Below, in pieces: positions 59,640 to 64,000 of a stretch of 64,000 nt of DNA (its first letter is position 1; the number at the start of each line of letters is the position of its first letter). This DNA is from Aporrectodea caliginosa (Eukaryota; Annelida; Clitellata; Crassiclitellata; Lumbricidae). Made by a program: the position numbers and the translations under genes. The stretch covers positions 3,527,110 to 3,591,109 of the forward strand of contig JACEVL010000062.1 of assembly GCA_020284085.1 (NCBI GenBank), in the 5' to 3' direction. The notes below the pieces were generated by a model, which was not told where the DNA came from, searched no databases, and saw only the letters and a program-made list of their open reading frames with translations.

Positions 59640-60310
59640 GGATCACTGCTTCATTTGAGTCTAATGGATAGCATTTTACTGATGTCCTGCTCTTTGATAG
59701 CCTGAAAGAGCAGGACATGTTATACCTTGAGCTGTACAGGTCTAATTAGATTAGTGTCCTCTGTCTGTAGTCACTTTTTGGCTATCAAGTTTCTTCTGTG
59801 TCTTGATAAGCATCCCATGGATGTCCTCATGTAATGGTAGCATAGAGATGCTCACTTTAATCAGATTTGCTTACTTTTACAATTGTTGTGGGAATAGGAT
59901 TATGCTGTGTTTACATTGCATGTACAAAATACAAGTATGTATGTATGTATGAGCACTTGTTATAGCGCCCCTTCAAGATTTCTACTCAGAGGCGCTCCCG
60001 ACTACATCGCAGACACTGAATCGGAGTTTCACGCCGAAGCGCATGAGCAATTGCGAGTGAAGGACTTGCCCAGGGTCCCCCAGGCGGCTTGAGGTGGACA
60101 GCAGCTCCCCATGAAGCTCAAGCGTCCTGAAATAATTCAAGCCCTACGGTCCCATCATAGGCTAACACACATGCCATGCTCAAGGCTTAAGCCCCCCAAA
60201 CGAAAAGTCGTGTTTACATTACTGGTAATCGTACTTGGTACCATGATATAATAATAATACATGTGGTATCTGAAACAGCACTTATACTGAAATTTTGCAT
60301 TCCTTTGTAG
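59640..60310. other. DRG1 3' flank with LINE-type stem-loop repeat
   Basis: Contains (TATG)n at about 59935-59950 and one of the best copies of the stem-loop TATAGCGCCCCTTCAAGATT ... CTCAGAGGCGCT, followed by GC-richer repeat sequence to about 60200. No exon recognised. Confidence 0.5.
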
Positions 60311-60635
60311 GACATAACATCGAGTGTCTATCTGTTTCCTAACTGCAAACTACAGGTTTGTATTACCTAAACACTTGCACATAGTTTATGAGTCGTCCAT
60401 TAAGAATGCTCTGTAGGTGGGAGGAACAAGCCTCAAGGGAGACAACTGGTCACCTGACCTCGTATACCGAGGCTACGAGAAATATATGCTCGTTACAGCC
60501 ACGTTCACCACAGGAAACAAGTGGAACCAAGACCTTAAACAAATTTCTGCCCTGGTGGATTTGCAACCCAATCTTAAAACTGCCAACTACTATTGCAATG
60601 TCTATGCTAGGTTAAACAACATTGAATTTCGATAG
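60311..60635 (+). CDS. Two 3'-terminal exons of an unrecognised gene
   Basis: Exon 60311-60355 (acceptor CCTTTGTAG, donor GTTTGT) reads DITSSVYLFPNCKLQ. Exon 60417-60635 follows in the same phase (VGGTSLKGDNWSPDLVYRGY ... NYYCNVYARLNNIEFR, stop TAG). The residue pattern (TATFTTGNKWNQDLKQISAL, then VDLQPNLKTANYY) looks like a real conserved domain, but I do not recognise the family. It begins 670 bp after the DRG1 stop on the same strand, leaving little room for earlier exons. It may be a duplicated fragment, the tail of a compact gene or an alternative 3' end. Confidence 0.4.
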
Positions 60636-60940
60636 TTAACATTGCTTATTTCTAAAATGCAAGCCCTTGCTCAAAATGGCAGCATCAAAGACCCCAGATC
60701 AAATGCAGATGTCCCCAGAGGTGAAGGGTAATGCCCAGTGCAGACAAGGGGAGAAATAGGTCTATGATAGGTCGTTTGACGACATCTATTACAGATTTGC
60801 TTTTAGTACACTCTTGGTGTTAAAATGTTAAACAGTCTTGATACTATACCTAGGGACCAAGCTTGATAAACAAGTTATTTAGCACATTTATAAATTTAGA
60901 CAATATCCAGTGTAACATTTATGTAGATGGCTACAGCCTA

Positions 60941-61912
60941 GGGGTCATTGCATAATTACGTAACGCTCCAGGGTGGGTGGGTGGGGTCCTTGAAAACGTT
61001 ACGAGGGTGGTTGGGTGGGTGGAGCTGAACGTTATGTAACGCTTTTACCAACAGTTTAGTTATAAATGAATTTTAAATTAACATCGAATGACACCTTAGA
61101 CACGATGTGATCGAAGTTCAAACTTCGTGCCATTGATTTAAAACTTAACTAAAACACGCAGTAGTATAAATCAACACTGTTAGTGCTTAATACACTGCCG
61201 CCGAAGGATCCAATACCGACAGGCCTGGTGCCGAAGTTGCCCAAGAAGATTCGGTAGCAGGCACCAGCGGAAGTTCAGATCAACATAATTATCTGTTCTC
61301 CCGTTTGTGTAAACTGGTAACGCTGTTCGAATTGTTTGGATCTTTCATAGTTTTACCGTCGGAACAACGTGGTAATTCTCCTTGGATTCTTGACCTCGAA
61401 CAACCACTTTAAAGCATATTTTACTTCATGGACACGAATTTCAAACATTTAAAATCGATGCCCGACAAAAACGGGGTGATGTTTGTATTAATAATTATCG
61501 AAGTGCTAAGACTAAGCAAATAATTAGTTCATCTTACTTTTGATTAATTATTAATAAGCACTTTAGTCCATGACATTTTTTTCAGCAGTGTGTAAAACTT
61601 TTAACTCTTAACGCAAAACTTAAAAAACAAAGTTGCATTTCAAACATGACTGTCATGTATATAAATGAAACATTAGGCTCTATGTATATTTTAGGCCTAC
61701 TACTAAATTCACATACCATATAAAATTCGCTATAAAATATGAATTATTTTCGCTTTCACATAGTAAATCTAAGATGATTTTTCGTACCAGTAGTTACGTA
61801 ACGCTGGGATGGTTAGGTGGGTGGGTCTAGGGAAACGTTACGAAGCGTTACAGGGTGGGTGGGTGGGTCCAAAACGGTCATTTTCGGCGTTACGTAATTA
61901 TGCAATGACCCC
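60941..61912. mobile_element. 972-bp DNA transposon with 26-bp terminal inverted repeats
   Basis: GGGGTCATTGCATAATTACG at the left is exactly inverted at the right, and the match extends to 26 bp (through GTAACGC). Subterminal GGGTGGGTGGGT runs and GAAACGTTACGA/GAAAACGTTACGA motifs occur near both ends. No coding sequence. No target duplication beyond possible TA-containing flanks, so the superfamily is undetermined. Confidence 0.85.
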
Positions 61913-62415
61913 GTACCAGATGGAGTTTTGTTACACCATTATGTACACTTGTACAGGTTCAAGCATACACCTTTAAAGCTGTTGAACCACCTAACTAAAT
62001 ATTGCAATTGCTTCTTTTAGCTAATTATGTTAACTATGTAGAGGGACAGCATACTCTATGTTCAACCTGTCAATTTCATTTCTCATGTTAATTTATTATG
62101 CTGTGCTGTAAACATCTTTGGATGAGTTCGAGCTATGTAAATCCGTAATAACAATAATAACATGAGCTGTGATAGCTTTTTCTTCAGAGAACGGTGTCTG
62201 CTTGACACAGATCCAACAGATTGGATGTAATTTCTGTTTTGTATTTGTTTCAGAAATCAGTGTGTTGATCCTAAAGGAACTGTGTGAAACTGCCCCAATA
62301 AACCGCAAACCCACTGTCCAACATTTCACACCTTGGGTTTAGAGTCAGACAAGCTAGAAGTTGATGTCAGGACTTTAATCTTGTTGAAATAAATTGCAAA
62401 CTTTTGAACTGTGCA
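61913..62415. other. 3' flank of the minus-strand membrane protein gene
   Basis: No exon seen. An AATAAA on the minus strand at 62092-62097, about 320 bp after the stop, is a plausible poly(A) signal for that gene. Confidence 0.4.
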
Positions 62416-63021
62416 TTATTTCTTGACTTGCATTGTCTCTGGCTTAACAATACCAACCATAATGTTGTAATAAAGTGGACTTTTAAAGTCTTTTAGTGGC
62501 AGATAGTATAGGTTCTGTTTTATTCTGAAGTTTCCTTTCATTTCTCGAAAGAGTGAATTCTGCTCCACAAGTTCGACATTCTCTGGGCCAAACGACACCC
62601 TGTTCTTCGTCATGAGCCACGTGTACTCTATGCCTGTAAACCTGTTTGCTGTTGGAAGGTAGTAGATGCGGAAGAGTGTCCTCTTGACTAGCTGTCTTGT
62701 AGGGTAGAGAAGAGCCAGCCCAAAGGCCAAGCCCAGCGTTGCAAAGATCACAGGGTGTTCGGGGCTGATTTCGGCAGGGAGTTCCCCGTTGTAAAACTGG
62801 TGGTAGGCGTATGCTGTAGTCAAGGTCATGTAAGCAGCACACAGGCAGAGGCCGACATATGTTCCCTGAAGGTACCACTTATTGTTATTTGTAAAGATGA
62901 GCTGTGCATCAGGTCCTAAACCATCCGTCTTTGGATTGGGCTCTTGTTTCTTCCAGAGCCTCAAAGCCAGCCCTCTTGAGTTAGGTGGACTCGATTTGCA
63001 GACTGCGCTTGTGGGAAATTT
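62416..63021 (-). CDS. Two-pass membrane protein resembling TMEM223, last exon
   Basis: The exon starts after acceptor TTAATCATTTCAG and encodes 201 residues to the stop. An in-frame TAA just upstream means an earlier exon must supply the ATG; it was not found in 63022-64000. Layout: polar N-terminal part (LIFTNNNKWYLQG), helix 1 (YVGLCLCAAYMTLTTAYAY), helix 2 (VIFATLGLAFGLALLY), then a soluble beta-rich C-terminal domain (NRFTGIEYTW; MKGNFRIKQNLYYLPLKDFK; SPLYYNIMVG). The order of a short domain, two helices and a beta-rich tail with a 'LPLK...Y.L' segment is that of mitochondrial inner-membrane TMEM223. TMEM186 is the alternative. The name is tentative; that it is a real gene is much surer. 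Confidence 0.7.
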   Translation of the reverse strand, partial: KFPTSAVCKSSPPNSRGLALRLWKKQEPNPKTDGLGPDAQLIFTNNNKWYLQGTYVGLCLCAAYMTLTTAYAYHQFYNGELPAEISPEHPVIFATLGLAFGLALLYPTRQLVKRTLFRIYYLPTANRFTGIEYTWLMTKNRVSFGPENVELVEQNSLFREMKGNFRIKQNLYYLPLKDFKSPLYYNIMVGIVKPETMQVKK

Positions 63022-64000
63022 CTGAAATGATTAAAATCAGATAATAAATTTAGTACTGGGGGTCACCAAAATCAATAGGCATTTTTCTTTTATTGAAATG
63101 CAAACTTTACTATCTTTCTGGTTTGTCACCTGGCCGTCTCACGGTTGAAGATGGAGTGATCATAGGTTAGGCACAAATCAGTGTGTAAAATACATGCCAT
63201 TTTATGTTAAACAAGTATTCTTCCAAGGTCATGCAGGAGGTTGAAAGAGGCACTGTACCAGGCTGCTGCAAGAGCTGAAAGTACAAATGGATGGAACAGA
63301 TAAAACTCGCACGTTACAAGTACTAACGGTCGACCAAAACTGTCTTTCATATCTTAATCCACAGTCAAGACATATTAGGATAGCCATTTTATGTTAAACA
63401 AGCTTAACCCTTTCATTGGGAGCATGTACTAAAATGTATGTGAAGCCCATGCAGCTTGTTGTTAAATGCTTAAACAATTGTGACATAAAAATTGTACCAA
63501 AGCAAAGTATATGAAACTTATAAAACAGAATGTATTCAGATGTTTCTAGATTACCGTGAACGAGTGCACAGAAATGGCAAGTGCACAAGACTTCCTGGCA
63601 GCAATTAGACAAAACATGGCGAGTCTGTTGTTTACAGCCACTAGGACCAAGAAATCGTTGACAGAACAGTTGCAGATGAACTAAACTTTGCTGGTACTGA
63701 GGATTTGATTGCAAATTGCTCTTTATTGAACCTAAACAAGTAATTTCATACAAAACAAAGTCAACACATAAACATGCTACTGCTAAATAATATATGTGTC
63801 CCCTGTGTGACTCCATTTTCTCATTGATTGTGTACTACTGTTGTTTGTTTGTTCACCAAATAAATGATTTGAATTTGATTTGATATACTTTGGCTGCTTT
63901 TCTGTATTTTTGTCAATCATCTACTTTGTGGTCTTGTGTCTCGTCCTAACTAACTTTGCTACATTACTGCGGCTCATAACCGTCGATCATGGGTCCCATA
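63022..64000. other. Upstream of the membrane protein gene; no exon placed
   Basis: Should contain an intron and perhaps the first exon of the minus-strand gene. Seen here: the third 70-bp TTAA palindrome (63404-63473) and an ATTTGAATTTGATTTGA run (63868-63882) like a plus-strand LINE tail. A 140-codon minus-strand frame at 63394-63816 shows no recognisable domain. Confidence 0.4.
63404..63473. mobile_element. 70-bp TTAA-type palindromic MITE, copy 3
   Basis: TTAACCCTTTCATTGGGAGC at the left, GCAGCTTGTTGTTAAATGC then TTAA at the right. Aligns over its length with the reverse complement of 4240-4310, including GAGCATGTACTAAAAT. Confidence 0.6.

Noticed and set aside
63394..63816. 140-codon minus-strand frame as the first exon of the TMEM223-like gene
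   Set aside because: No mitochondrial-type N-terminus, no donor linking it in phase to 63021, and it contains the 70-bp TTAA element.

Overview
This is animal nuclear DNA: long AT-rich introns with GT-AG junctions, dispersed non-LTR and DNA transposons, and single-copy metazoan genes. The avidin-like genes, the abundance of the palindrome TAGGCCTA and the foldback-type transposons suggest a marine invertebrate, most likely a deuterostome (echinoderm- or hemichordate-like). No species marker was found, so this placement is an inference.

Layout. (1) 555-2090, plus: last three coding exons of a lipase maturation factor (LMF) family gene. (2) 2.1-12.1 kb: gene-free, dense in small hAT-type elements, including a 2.3-kb element with a perfect 8-bp target duplication that carries a second, nested foldback structure. 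(3) 13.2-20.0 kb, plus: a onecut transcription factor (CUT domain and homeodomain in separate exons) whose 5.7-kb intron holds a phase-compatible 63-nt linker exon, LINE remnants and a decayed mariner. (4) 20.0-26.2 kb: nearly featureless AT-rich DNA. (5) 26.2-28.0 kb, minus: a kelch-like (BTB-BACK-Kelch) gene with its coding region in one exon. (6) 28.4-29.5 kb: two copies of a repeat, one split by a MULE-like insertion. (7) 32.2-40.2 kb, minus: two tandem avidin-like genes. One ends in a hydrophobic tail that looks like a membrane or GPI anchor. The other ends in a poly-aspartate run encoded by a microsatellite. (8) 41.75-59.64 kb, plus: a complete nine-exon DRG1 GTPase gene. (9) 60.3-60.6 kb: two unrecognised 3'-terminal exons. 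(10) 62.4-63.0 kb, minus: last exon of a two-pass membrane protein resembling TMEM223.

The standout is inside DRG1 intron 1. At 42089-52782 lies a 10.7-kb foldback DNA transposon flanked by a perfect 9-bp duplication. Its inverted arms consist of about 19.6 and 13.6 copies of a 190-bp tandem repeat, outside a spliced gene for a MULE-like DDE transposase. This is the architecture of Drosophila FB-NOF and recalls the sea-urchin TU foldback elements. A younger LINE sits inside it. All nine DRG1 coding exons are intact and in phase around it.

Exon boundaries were inferred by reading splice signals, phase and family similarity by eye. No database search or transcript evidence was available.
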